Source: JBBATK01 sp040398805 (GTDB lineage: Bacteria; Bacteroidota; Ignavibacteria; Kapaibacteriales; NICIL-2). Taken from it: DNA of 64,000 nt. The stretch is taken from the NCBI GenBank assembly GCA_040398805.1, contig JBBATK010000002.1, positions 186,001 to 250,000 on the forward strand, written 5' to 3'. This document shows, piece after piece, positions 8,594-16,343 of this stretch (positions are counted from its first letter, which is position 1; every line of letters begins with the position of its first letter). A model generated the notes under the pieces. That model worked only from the letters and a program-made list of their open reading frames with translations, did no database searches and was not told the origin of the DNA. Made by a program: the position numbers and the translations under genes.

Positions 8594-10522
8594 TTACACG
8601 CCGGCGCTCTTCTTTTCCTCCAAAGCGAACCACCGCTCCGTAAGCGTATCGTTCTCCTCGGCTATCTCCTGAAGGCGTGTACTGATGCGGGATAGACGTT
8701 CGTGGTCGGCGCCACTGGAATTCGCAAGATCGTGCTCCAGCGCTGCCTGCTCTTCCGACAGCGCCTCCAGCTTCGGTCCGATCTCGTCGAGCTCCTTCTG
8801 CTCTTTGTAGCTCAATCCCTTGCCCGTGCGCGGCTTGGCGGGTTGCGTGGCCGACTGCATGGCACGTTCGGCGGCGGATTCCTTTTTCCCATCGGCTGCG
8901 GTCTTGCGCTGCTCGAGCGTGCGCTGCTCCATGGTATGCAGATACGAGGTGTAGTTCCCCGGGTACTGCTTTATCGTCCCGTCGTCCTCGAACGCATAGA
9001 TGAACTCGACGGTCTTATCAAGAAAGGCGCGGTCGTGCGACACCACGAGCAGGACGCCTTTGAACGCTACAAGGTATTCCTCGAGCGCCGAGAGCGTGGC
9101 AAGGTCGAAGTCGTTCGTCGGTTCGTCCAGCAGCAGCACATTAGGATTCGCCATGAGCACACGGCAAAGCTCCAAACGACGACGTTCGCCGCCGCTCAAG
9201 GTTTCGATGCGCGAGCCGTGGCGATGTGCAGGAAAACGGAAACGCTCCAGGAGTTCCCGTGCAGAGATGTACTTCTCGCGTCCCACGCCGCCGTCGATGT
9301 ACTCGGCAATCGCGCGCACCGCACCGATCACCGTTTGCGTCGGCGGAATGTGCGGCACCTCCTGCCGGAAGTACCCGATGGTCACGGTATCGCCGATACG
9401 CACCGAGCCCGTATCCGGCGGGATGATGCCCGCCAGAACATTGAGAAGGGTGCTCTTGCCGGCGCCGTTGGGTCCGATGAATCCTATCTTATCGCCGGGC
9501 GCTGCCGAGTATTCGAAGTTCCTGAACACCACGCGGTCACGCATGGTCTTGGAGATGTTATAGGCATCGATGATACGTCCGCCCAGGAACACCGACCCCA
9601 CTTCCAACTCGATCTCCCGCTGTTTGGCTTCGGCCTTCTCCACCTGCATCTTCTCGATCCAGTTGATGCGGCTTTGCTGCTTGGTACGACGCGCCTTCGC
9701 ACCCTTCTGCAACCATGCAAGCTCATGACGAAGCTTGTTCCGTTCGTGCGCCTGCGTGGCATCGTCGGCCGCGATCATCGCTTCCTTGCGCTCGAGGTAT
9801 TTCTCGTAATTGCCGTCGAAGGAGAACAGGCGACGCTGATCGAGCTCCACGATGCGGGAAGACACCGCATCGAGGAAATAGCGGTCGTGCGTGACGAGCA
9901 GCACCCCTTTGGCGGAGCGCTGCAATTCGTCCTGCAACCACTGCACGATGCGTGCGTCCAGGTGATTGGTGGGCTCATCCAGGATCAGGAGATCCGGTTG
10001 CGACAACAGGGCGCGGGCCAAAGCGACACGCTTGCGCTGGCCTCCGCTCAGGGTCATCACGTCGGCATCCATGGTCGTGACGCCCAGGGAATGCAGGAAG
10101 CCGAGAGCCGTGGACCGTAGGTTCCATGCGGACTTCTCGTCGATCTTCACGGCAAGCGAGTGCATCTCCTCTTCCTCGGCATCGCTGTGCGCTGCGGCGT
10201 TGCACAACTCCTCATGACGTCGGAGCAGTCCGTACTCCTCGGGCTTGCCGGACATCACGATGTCGAGTACCGTCATATGGGCGTCGAAGGAGGGAAGCTG
10301 GTTGAGGAACTCCGTGCGCACGGCTTTGTTGAATGCCACGACGCCCGTGTCGGGCTCCTCTTTGCCGGCGATGATATGCAGAAGGGTGGATTTGCCGATA
10401 CCGTTGCGTCCTATCAATCCGACGCGGTCGCCTTCTTCCATACCGAACGAGATACCCTCGAACAGCAAGGTCTGCTCGAAGGACTTCGAAATGTTACTGA
10501 TGGAGAAGAGGTTCATACGCAC
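8594..10522 (-). CDS. ABC-F family ATPase (Uup/Ettan-type, translation-associated)
   Basis: 642 residues with two ABC cassettes and no membrane segment. Walker A motifs are at residues 39-46 (GRNGIGKS) and 350-357 (GPNGAGKS). Signature motifs are LSGGQRKRVALARAL (about 158) and LSGGERRRLELCR, and both Walker B segments read LLILDEPTN or LLLDEPTN. The inter-cassette linker (about 245-310) is basic and helical, as in ABC-F factors that bind the ribosomal E site. A charged, coiled-coil C-terminal extension (about 530-642) is like that of Uup. ABC-F proteins resolve stalled ribosomes or confer ribosome protection; the specific branch cannot be fixed here. It follows the FeS/FAD oxidoreductase by 21 bases and is probably in its transcript. 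Confidence 0.93.
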   Translation of the reverse strand: MRMNLFSISNISKSFEQTLLFEGISFGMEEGDRVGLIGRNGIGKSTLLHIIAGKEEPDTGVVAFNKAVRTEFLNQLPSFDAHMTVLDIVMSGKPEEYGLLRRHEELCNAAAHSDAEEEEMHSLAVKIDEKSAWNLRSTALGFLHSLGVTTMDADVMTLSGGQRKRVALARALLSQPDLLILDEPTNHLDARIVQWLQDELQRSAKGVLLVTHDRYFLDAVSSRIVELDQRRLFSFDGNYEKYLERKEAMIAADDATQAHERNKLRHELAWLQKGAKARRTKQQSRINWIEKMQVEKAEAKQREIELEVGSVFLGGRIIDAYNISKTMRDRVVFRNFEYSAAPGDKIGFIGPNGAGKSTLLNVLAGIIPPDTGSVRIGDTVTIGYFRQEVPHIPPTQTVIGAVRAIAEYIDGGVGREKYISARELLERFRFPAHRHGSRIETLSGGERRRLELCRVLMANPNVLLLDEPTNDFDLATLSALEEYLVAFKGVLLVVSHDRAFLDKTVEFIYAFEDDGTIKQYPGNYTSYLHTMEQRTLEQRKTAADGKKESAAERAMQSATQPAKPRTGKGLSYKEQKELDEIGPKLEALSEEQAALEHDLANSSGADHERLSRISTRLQEIAEENDTLTERWFALEEKKSAGV

Positions 10523-10543
10523 ACGATGTGCTAAGCATACGCG

Positions 10544-12937
10544 CTAAGCAAGAACATCCTGCGATGTTTCAACCACTGCCTGATATGCCGCGAAGTATTG
10601 GTTTCTGGAATCCATGACGAAGGTGTTGGGGAATTCCTTTTCGTACATGGTGTTCGGTGATGTGCCTGCGGCCACGAAGACACTGCGTGCGGGAAGTTCC
10701 ACCATCTCGCCGGTGGCCACGGAGCGTCCGTTCTCGTCCGTACGATAGCGCTCGAACACCATCGCGCGTACCGCCTTGTGCTCGTCCAATCGCGCTTCCA
10801 CGGGATTCATGCACTCAAGGATATACACCCCTTCCTCCAAGGCCTTCTCGATCTCCTCGTGGTTCAATCGGTACGCGGGAGAATCCTGCATGCGTTTGCG
10901 GTAGGCCATGGTGACGCCGCCCCACGATTGCAAAAGCGGAATGAAGTTCGGTTGTTCGCCGGCCGCTTGAGCCCGCTCGCGTTCGGCAACGATGGCGCGG
11001 CCGTGTTCATAGAATTCGCGGGCCACGTCCTTTTCCTCCGCGTCGAACATGGACCAGAAGGTCTCCTCGCCATGCTCCGCGATCAGCACCGATGCTCGCT
11101 GATAGAACTTCTGCACATGCAAGGGATAATAGGCCATCGCCTCTGTCGTGGTATCGATACCGGTAAGACCGCCGCCGATGACCACCACCGGCAGGCGCAT
11201 CTGATAGTTCGCCATGGAGCTGAGCTTGGCCGCTCCCGTGAGCTGCAAGGACATGAGGAAGTCCGAGGCCTTGCGGATGCCGCGGCTCAGGTTGTTCTTC
11301 ATGGGAATGATCGTCGGCTTGCCCGCGCCGGCGGCAAGGCCGATATGGTCGAAGCCCAGTTCCCATGCGTCGTCAATGGTCATGGTGCCGCCGAAACGAA
11401 CGCCATCGAGGATCTTGAAGGTGCGACGGCGACACAGCAAGGTGTGCAGCACCGTGAGGAAGTTCTTGTCCCAGCGCACCGTAATGCCGTACTCGCTTAC
11501 ACCGCCGAAACCCTCGAGCACGCGCTCGTCGAGTTCCTGTTCGATCTCGCGGTGATAATCGTAGACGGGTGTGGCGTTCACGGACGGCGACCCCACAAGG
11601 GTTTCGGGCAAGGGCTCCACTTTCAACCCCTCCACTGCCACGACGGCGAATCCTTCATTGAGAAGGTGATGGGCCAGCGTATAGCCCGCAGGACCGAGGC
11701 CGACGACGAGGACCTTCTTGCCGTTGTACGGTAATGCGTAGGGACGTCGCAGGTTCAGCGGGTTCCACCGCGTGAGCAATGCGTAGATTTCGAAACCCCA
11801 CGGCAGGTCGAGCACGTCGGTCAGCACGGATGTCTCCGCCGCGGGAATGTTCACAGGTTCCTGCTTCTGGAAGATGCATCCCTTCATGCAGTCGTTGCAG
11901 ATGCGGTGTCCGGTTCCTGCGCACATGGGATTGTTGATGGTGATCATGGCCAGTGCGCCCACGGAATAGCCGTCGCGCTTCAGGGCATGCATCTCGCTGA
12001 TGTGCTCATCCAGCGGACATCCCTGAAGGGCGATGCCGAGGGGATTCTTCTTCAGAGCGCCTGTCGCGTCCTTCGAACCCTTGCTGCAGGAATCCTTCTC
12101 ACGATCATGGCAGATCATGCAATAGTCCACTTCATACATGATGTTCCGAGCGTTGAAGCGGCGGTCGGTAAGCTTGAAACCGTCGCGACGTCGGTAGTGC
12201 TGTTCGTCGCCTTTGATGAGCTCGGGCAGGTCGGCGTTCGGACGCTCGGCATGGACCAAGTGGTCGAAGTCCACCTTCTTCGGCGTACGCGAACTGATCC
12301 ACGATGCCAAAGAAGCGGGTTCGAGAATCTTCCGCAGGAAGTAGTAATCCTCCAGCGTGTCGTGGATCTCCTTGGCTTTGTCGACGGGCGAGGCCTCGCC
12401 GTCCAGAAGCATGTGCAGTTCGGCCGGTGTGGACTCCTCAGTCACTTTTGTCAGATGCCACACGAGCAGCGCCATGGCGAGTTCCTCGTCATGCCACGGC
12501 AGAGCGGTGGTCTTGGCACGCACCGCGTCGACCGCCGCACGCAGACCGTCATAGCGTTCAACGGAGGTGTCCTCGGGCTTGTCTTTCTTCCGGAGGATGG
12601 CACGCTTGAGGAAGTTGCTTTTGAACAGGGTGACGATGCGCTCGTTGACGAGGGATGCGCGGAGTGTCTCGACGGAATCGCTCACATGGAACAGCTGTGC
12701 CACGAACACTTCGAGGACGCGGGCGGCGTGAAGAAGGATATCGGATTGTGCGGGATAGGAGATTCCCTCTTTGGCACCGGTGCGAAGCTGATCGAAATGC
12801 GAGAACGCTTCGGGGAACTGCTCTTGATAAAAAGCATCGAAGGCTTCATGAAGATCGCGAAGACGGAAGGGATCGTAGAGATCGGCGAAGCGAAATCCGT
12901 TGATACCGAGTTCATCGAGAAGCGGTGCTGAGGTCAT
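10544..12937 (-). CDS. Large FeS/FAD pyridine nucleotide-disulfide oxidoreductase, GltD-like core
   Basis: 797 residues from the ATG at 12937. A good TATCTTTG box at 12980-12987 lies between this ATG and a more upstream possible start, which supports the shorter form. The first 270 residues are helical and not recognised. A cysteine-rich segment follows: CMICHDREKDSC, a further Cys in LQGCPLDEH, then CNDCMKGC, as in the N-terminal FeS domain of glutamate synthase small subunit and dihydropyrimidine dehydrogenase. The FAD site is VLVVGLGPAGYTLA, and a second dinucleotide site is VVVIGGGLTGIDTTTE. Electrons probably pass between NAD(P)H, FAD and FeS centres to an unknown partner. No gltB is in the window. 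The molecule is larger than GltD (about 470 residues) because of the N-terminal region. Confidence 0.8.
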   Translation of the reverse strand: MTSAPLLDELGINGFRFADLYDPFRLRDLHEAFDAFYQEQFPEAFSHFDQLRTGAKEGISYPAQSDILLHAARVLEVFVAQLFHVSDSVETLRASLVNERIVTLFKSNFLKRAILRKKDKPEDTSVERYDGLRAAVDAVRAKTTALPWHDEELAMALLVWHLTKVTEESTPAELHMLLDGEASPVDKAKEIHDTLEDYYFLRKILEPASLASWISSRTPKKVDFDHLVHAERPNADLPELIKGDEQHYRRRDGFKLTDRRFNARNIMYEVDYCMICHDREKDSCSKGSKDATGALKKNPLGIALQGCPLDEHISEMHALKRDGYSVGALAMITINNPMCAGTGHRICNDCMKGCIFQKQEPVNIPAAETSVLTDVLDLPWGFEIYALLTRWNPLNLRRPYALPYNGKKVLVVGLGPAGYTLAHHLLNEGFAVVAVEGLKVEPLPETLVGSPSVNATPVYDYHREIEQELDERVLEGFGGVSEYGITVRWDKNFLTVLHTLLCRRRTFKILDGVRFGGTMTIDDAWELGFDHIGLAAGAGKPTIIPMKNNLSRGIRKASDFLMSLQLTGAAKLSSMANYQMRLPVVVIGGGLTGIDTTTEAMAYYPLHVQKFYQRASVLIAEHGEETFWSMFDAEEKDVAREFYEHGRAIVAERERAQAAGEQPNFIPLLQSWGGVTMAYRKRMQDSPAYRLNHEEIEKALEEGVYILECMNPVEARLDEHKAVRAMVFERYRTDENGRSVATGEMVELPARSVFVAAGTSPNTMYEKEFPNTFVMDSRNQYFAAYQAVVETSQDVLA

Positions 12938-12979
12938 GGGAACATCACTCCGAAGGCGAAAAAACAAGACGCTGGACCG

Positions 12980-12987
12980 CAAAGATA
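12980..12987 (-). promoter_or_regulatory. TATCTTTG -7 box before the FeS/FAD oxidoreductase
   Basis: On the minus strand TATCTTTG lies 43 bases upstream of the ATG at 12937. It matches the Bacteroidetes primary-sigma -7 consensus TAnnTTTG exactly. It would also drive the ABC-F gene 21 bases downstream of the oxidoreductase. A -33 TTG element is not obvious. Confidence 0.55.
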
Positions 12988-13150
12988 CGGCATGCGGGAT
13001 GAGCGTACGTATTTGCGACAAAAGGAGCTCTATGTGTGAGTCCGGCGTGGAGAACCGGTGCGGATACCGTTTGATGCATCCGCGGCGGCCTGTGCGAGAG
13101 CAAGGTCACGGAGATGAAGAATGGAGGCAGACGAGAATGAGGATGTACGG

Positions 13151-14470
13151 CTAGAAGTCGTTGACAAGGCGTTGAAGTCGACGGACGGTTTCGGCGTATT
13201 CCACGCTCTCGTGAACGTCCTGCCGAAGGTACGTGCGGATGTCGTTGATGAGGCTCACGGCTTTGTCCAATCGTGCATTGTTCCCGGGCTGGTAAGCACC
13301 CACATTGATCAGGTCTTCGGATTCCGTATACACTGCCAGGGCTTCTTTCAGTTTCGATGCCGCTGCGCGGTGTTCCCGCGTGGTGATGTCGCCCATGACG
13401 CGGCTGAGACTGGGCAGGATGTCGATGGCCGGGTAGTGGGCTTGCGATGCGATTTTTCTTGAAAGCACGATGTGTCCGTCCAGGATACCGCGGGCGGTAT
13501 CGGAAATGGGCTCGTTCATGTCGTCGCCTTCCACGAGAACGGTGTAGAGGGCGGTGATGGTGCCGACGTCGGACGTACCGGCGCGTTCCATGATGCGACT
13601 CATAAGCGCGAACACGGAGGGCGTGTATCCTTTGGCGGTCGGAGGTTCGCCGACAGCCAGACCCACTTCCCGTTGCGCCATGGCAAGACGCGTGACGGAG
13701 TCCATCATGAGCATGACATCGAAACCGAGGTCGCGGAAATACTCCGCGATGGTCGTGGCGGTGAGTGCGGCTTTGATGCGGATGAGTGCCGGTTCGTCGC
13801 CGGTGGCGCAGATGACGACGGAACGGGCAAGGCCTTCGGGTCCGAGGTCGTTTTCAATGAACTCGCGTACTTCCCTACCCCGCTCGCCGATAAGGGCGAT
13901 GACGTTGATGTCCGCCGAGGTGTTCCGGGCGATCATGCCCAGCGTGGTGGACTTACCCACACCCGAGCCGGAGAAGATACCCACACGCTGACCCTTGCCG
14001 ATGGTCATCACGCCGTCGATGGCGCGGATGCCCGTAGCGATGGGTTCGGAGATCCGCTGGCGCATGAGGGGGTTGGGCGGTTTGGCATAGATGGACCGGA
14101 CGTCGTTCACGACGAACGACCCCTTGCCGTCCATAGGATTACCCAGTCCGTCGAGTATACGCCCGAGAAGGAATTTCCCGACGCACACGCTTAGCGGCCG
14201 TTGGGTGGCGATGAGTTCCATGCCCGGCATGAGTTCCGCCTCCTGGTGCAGGACCATGGAGAGGATGCGATTGTCTTTGAAGCCGACCACCTCGCACTTG
14301 CCCACCACGTTGCGATGCCGATCCCTGATGATGAGGGCTTCGCCTATGGGTGCTTGCGGACCTCTGGATTCGATGGTCAGGCCTACCACGTGCGTGATGG
14401 TCCCGATGTATTCCGCGGGATTCGTCGCCTTGATGGCGGTGATGAGTCGGTGTTGGAGGGTCTCTATCAT
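13151..14470 (-). CDS. fliI: Flagellar export apparatus ATPase FliI
   Basis: 439 residues, the usual length for FliI. The start is the ATG at 14470, which overlaps the TGA of fliH (TGATG), so the two are translationally coupled. The Walker A segment GSGVGKST is at about 167-174. Other family signatures are ALIGERGREVREF, the Walker B region DVMLMMDSVTRLA, GEPPTAKGYTPSVF and SRKIASQAHYPAIDI. FliI forms a hexamer at the base of the type III export gate and helps dissociate chaperone-substrate complexes. It resembles F1-beta, and the export-type motifs exclude ATP synthase. The next flagellar gene (fliJ) is not downstream within the window, where unrelated genes follow. Confidence 0.95.
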   Translation of the reverse strand: MIETLQHRLITAIKATNPAEYIGTITHVVGLTIESRGPQAPIGEALIIRDRHRNVVGKCEVVGFKDNRILSMVLHQEAELMPGMELIATQRPLSVCVGKFLLGRILDGLGNPMDGKGSFVVNDVRSIYAKPPNPLMRQRISEPIATGIRAIDGVMTIGKGQRVGIFSGSGVGKSTTLGMIARNTSADINVIALIGERGREVREFIENDLGPEGLARSVVICATGDEPALIRIKAALTATTIAEYFRDLGFDVMLMMDSVTRLAMAQREVGLAVGEPPTAKGYTPSVFALMSRIMERAGTSDVGTITALYTVLVEGDDMNEPISDTARGILDGHIVLSRKIASQAHYPAIDILPSLSRVMGDITTREHRAAASKLKEALAVYTESEDLINVGAYQPGNNARLDKAVSLINDIRTYLRQDVHESVEYAETVRRLQRLVNDF

Positions 14471-15216
14471 CAGAACTCTCCGGCAAGTTCTTTCACCTGG
14501 ACCGTCTCTTCCATGGTCTTCCGCAGGTGTTCGAGCTGATGACGGAACTGCGTGTCCACGGTGCCCATCGATGTTTCCAGCACGCATCCGCCGCGCTCCA
14601 CGGACTCGTCGGCGTGGATATCGATCTTCCGAAGGGTGGACGTGGAGTTCAGGAGCTGGCTGTTGGATTCCTTCATCATCTCGTAGCTGTCCGGGTGGAC
14701 GCGGATGATCACTTCGCGCGTTCCATGCATGTTCGCAAGCACTTTCTTGGCCTGATCGACGGCTATCATGGAATTGGCGGATACTTCGCGATGCAGCACA
14801 TGTTCCGCAATTGCGATGGCCACATTCACGGCGATATTGCTCATCTGATCGGTCTCCATGGCGAAGTGATCGCGCAGGTCCATGATCATGGTGTCGATGT
14901 TGGCCACCTTGTCACGGAAGGTGGAGAGTTCGGACTCGAGGAGAGCGCTGGTGACGGACTGACCGTCGGTGAAACCGCGATCGTATGCCGCCTGGATGTC
15001 CACCTCGATCTGCTCCGCGAGCATGGTCACTTCCTTGGGTTCCGAGGAGTGCCGGTCCTGCGGGAAATCCGGCACGGCGGCCGAGGCATGGTCGTCGAAA
15101 TCGGTGAATGTGCGATCGAATTCTTCGAACACGTGACTCTCGAACGAGGGTGCCGATTCGACGCTCACGATGCGAGCACGGGCTATTTTTCGTCGATTTC
15201 GCTCAGAAAACACCAT
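14470..15216 (-). CDS. fliH: Flagellar assembly protein FliH-like
   Basis: 248 residues, with charged N-terminus and helical middle region, followed by a C-terminal domain of FliH/HrpE/V-ATPase E-subunit type (segments AIAIAEHVLHREV, VIIRVHPDSYEMM and ADESVERGGCVLET; the last corresponds to the conserved GGC/GG-hairpin of FliH). FliH is the peripheral stalk regulator that binds FliI and docks it at the C ring. The gene directly precedes fliI with a TGATG overlap, which is the standard order. The start at 15216 has no clear ribosome-binding site. Upstream lies a 200-base intergenic region shared with divergent rpmH. Confidence 0.85.
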   Translation of the reverse strand: MVFSERNRRKIARARIVSVESAPSFESHVFEEFDRTFTDFDDHASAAVPDFPQDRHSSEPKEVTMLAEQIEVDIQAAYDRGFTDGQSVTSALLESELSTFRDKVANIDTMIMDLRDHFAMETDQMSNIAVNVAIAIAEHVLHREVSANSMIAVDQAKKVLANMHGTREVIIRVHPDSYEMMKESNSQLLNSTSTLRKIDIHADESVERGGCVLETSMGTVDTQFRHQLEHLRKTMEETVQVKELAGEF

Positions 15217-15304
15217 AAAACGACTTTTTCTCGGTGAAGGACTCTCTACCCCATCCTCACAGCAAGCACTGTGCCAGTGATGAGATATCCACCGTCACGA
15301 CACT

Positions 15305-15313
15305 TTTTCCACA
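15305..15313 (+). other. DnaA-box-like nonamer upstream of rpmH
   Basis: TTTTCCACA fits the relaxed DnaA-box consensus TTWTNCACA. It lies in the intergenic region between fliH and rpmH, a place where origins often sit. A weaker copy (ATATCCACC) is near 15284. A single good copy is not evidence of an origin; no dnaA gene is nearby. Confidence 0.2.
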
Positions 15314-15354
15314 AATAATCCTCCCAAGGGTGTCGTTCGAAACCGGTCTCTTTG

Positions 15355-15362
15355 TATCTTTG
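15355..15362 (+). promoter_or_regulatory. TATCTTTG -7 box upstream of rpmH
   Basis: An exact TAnnTTTG box 57 bases before the rpmH start. It would start the rpmH-rnpA-yidD-yidC transcript. It is identical to the boxes found before the FeS/FAD oxidoreductase and yicC. Confidence 0.6.
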
Positions 15363-15418
15363 TGGCCCTTACGCAGGTGCGCCTGAAAATCGACACTATC
15401 AAACTTTAAGGTGAATGT

Positions 15419-15565
15419 ATGAAGCGTACGTATCAACCGAGCCGACGTCGTCGTGCTAACAAGCATGGTTTCCGCGCCCGCATGGCAACGAAAAACGGCC
15501 GTCGTGTATTGGCTGCCCGCCGCGCCAAAGGTCGTCATAAACTGACGGTCAGCGACGAGCGGTAG
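15419..15565 (+). CDS. rpmH: 50S ribosomal protein L34
   Basis: 48 residues, beginning MKRTYQPSRRRR and continuing with the conserved HGFRARMATKNGRRVLAARR core, which is unmistakable for bL34. It is a very basic protein that binds 23S rRNA in the large subunit. AAGGTG a few bases before the ATG is a plausible ribosome-binding site. It leads the classical rpmH-rnpA-yidD-yidC cluster, and a hairpin separates it from rnpA. The usual neighbour dnaA is not seen on the other side, where fliH is divergent. Confidence 0.98.
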   Translation: MKRTYQPSRRRRANKHGFRARMATKNGRRVLAARRAKGRHKLTVSDER

Positions 15566-15591
15566 TCCATAATGGTATCACACTCTTTGGA

Positions 15592-15628
15592 AAGCGATAG
15601 CGTGGTTTTTTGTGCCGCACTATCGCTT
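15592..15628 (+). terminator. Hairpin between rpmH and rnpA (attenuator or partial terminator)
   Basis: AAGCGATAG (15592-15600) pairs with CTATCGCTT (15620-15628); four more pairs with one mismatch and a wobble extend the stem inward. TT then GTGTT follow. It ends 17 bases before the rnpA start. It probably reduces read-through, so that L34 is made in excess of RNase P protein, as in other bacteria. Confidence 0.55.
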
Positions 15629-15645
15629 TTGTGTTCCTACCCCCG

Positions 15646-16038
15646 ATGAACCAACGTCAGATCCGATCCCTCAAGGGCGAGCACGCCTTCGGCCATGTGT
15701 TCCGCTCGAGCAAGAAGGTACGCGAGCCGTTACTCCACTTGTACGTGCAGTTCGCTCCCGTGCAGGAAGGTGCGGCAGCCTATTCGTCGCTCGGTATCGT
15801 CGTCCGAAAAAAGCTGGTGCGTCGTGCGGTGGACCGGGCCCGTATCAAACGATGGTTACGCGTGGCGCTGCGCCGATGTGCGCTTGAGCATGGCGCCCTT
15901 CTTGAAGAGGTAGGTGCAATGGTGGTGGTATGGCAAGCGTCGTATTCCGTGTACCGACCGGATGTGAGCTTCGGACATGTCTACGATTGCGTGGTCCATG
16001 CACTGAAGCGAGCCCGGAGAACAGGAGCACCCGGATGA
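15646..16038 (+). CDS. rnpA: Ribonuclease P protein component
   Basis: 130 residues from ATG 15646. The start MNQRQIRSLKGEHAFGHVF gives the typical N-terminus (cf. L...EF..VF), and upstream codons in the same frame lie inside the hairpin. Conserved features are the SSLGIVVRKKLVRRAVDRAR stretch and the RIKRWLRVALR segment, the RNR-type RNA-binding motif (here AVDRARIKR). The protein binds the catalytic RNA of RNase P and helps cut the 5' leader of pre-tRNAs. The rnpB RNA is not in this window. The stop overlaps the yidD start by ATGA. Confidence 0.93.
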   Translation: MNQRQIRSLKGEHAFGHVFRSSKKVREPLLHLYVQFAPVQEGAAAYSSLGIVVRKKLVRRAVDRARIKRWLRVALRRCALEHGALLEEVGAMVVVWQASYSVYRPDVSFGHVYDCVVHALKRARRTGAPG

Positions 16039-16244
16039 AACATGTCTTGCTGTCGATCCTCCGTTTTTACAAGCGGAACATCTCTCCGATGCTCGGACAG
16101 AATTGCCGGTTCGCGCCGACCTGTTCCGAATACGCAGCCATAGCCATCGAACGTTATGGAGCGTGGAAGGGATCGCGACTTGCGTTGTCGCGCATCGCCC
16201 GATGCCATCCGTTCCATCCGGGAGGCATCGACAATGTTCCTTAG
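16035..16244 (+). CDS. yidD: Membrane protein insertion efficiency factor YidD
   Basis: 69 residues. The start ATG at 16035 overlaps the rnpA stop (ATGA), which fixes the start and implies translational coupling. The family core is present: FYKRNISPMLGQNCRFAPTC, then SEYAAIAIERYG and RIARCHPFHPGGIDNVP, including the two conserved cysteines of FxPTCS and RCHP. YidD is a small peripheral inner-membrane protein that assists YidC-dependent insertion. It lies 99 bases before yidC. Confidence 0.95.
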   Translation: MKHVLLSILRFYKRNISPMLGQNCRFAPTCSEYAAIAIERYGAWKGSRLALSRIARCHPFHPGGIDNVP

Positions 16245-16343
16245 GGAACGGGACCGTTACGACGGAGTCCGTCGCTTCGCCGGTGGAGTGTAATTTTTCT
16301 TCAACCCTGAACGTCACGTGACGAACCAGTACCACTGAATCTT

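Noticed and set aside
8702..10120. 472-codon plus-strand frame opposite the ABC-F gene
   Set aside because: It is a mirror frame of a clear two-cassette ATPase and has no recognised motif.
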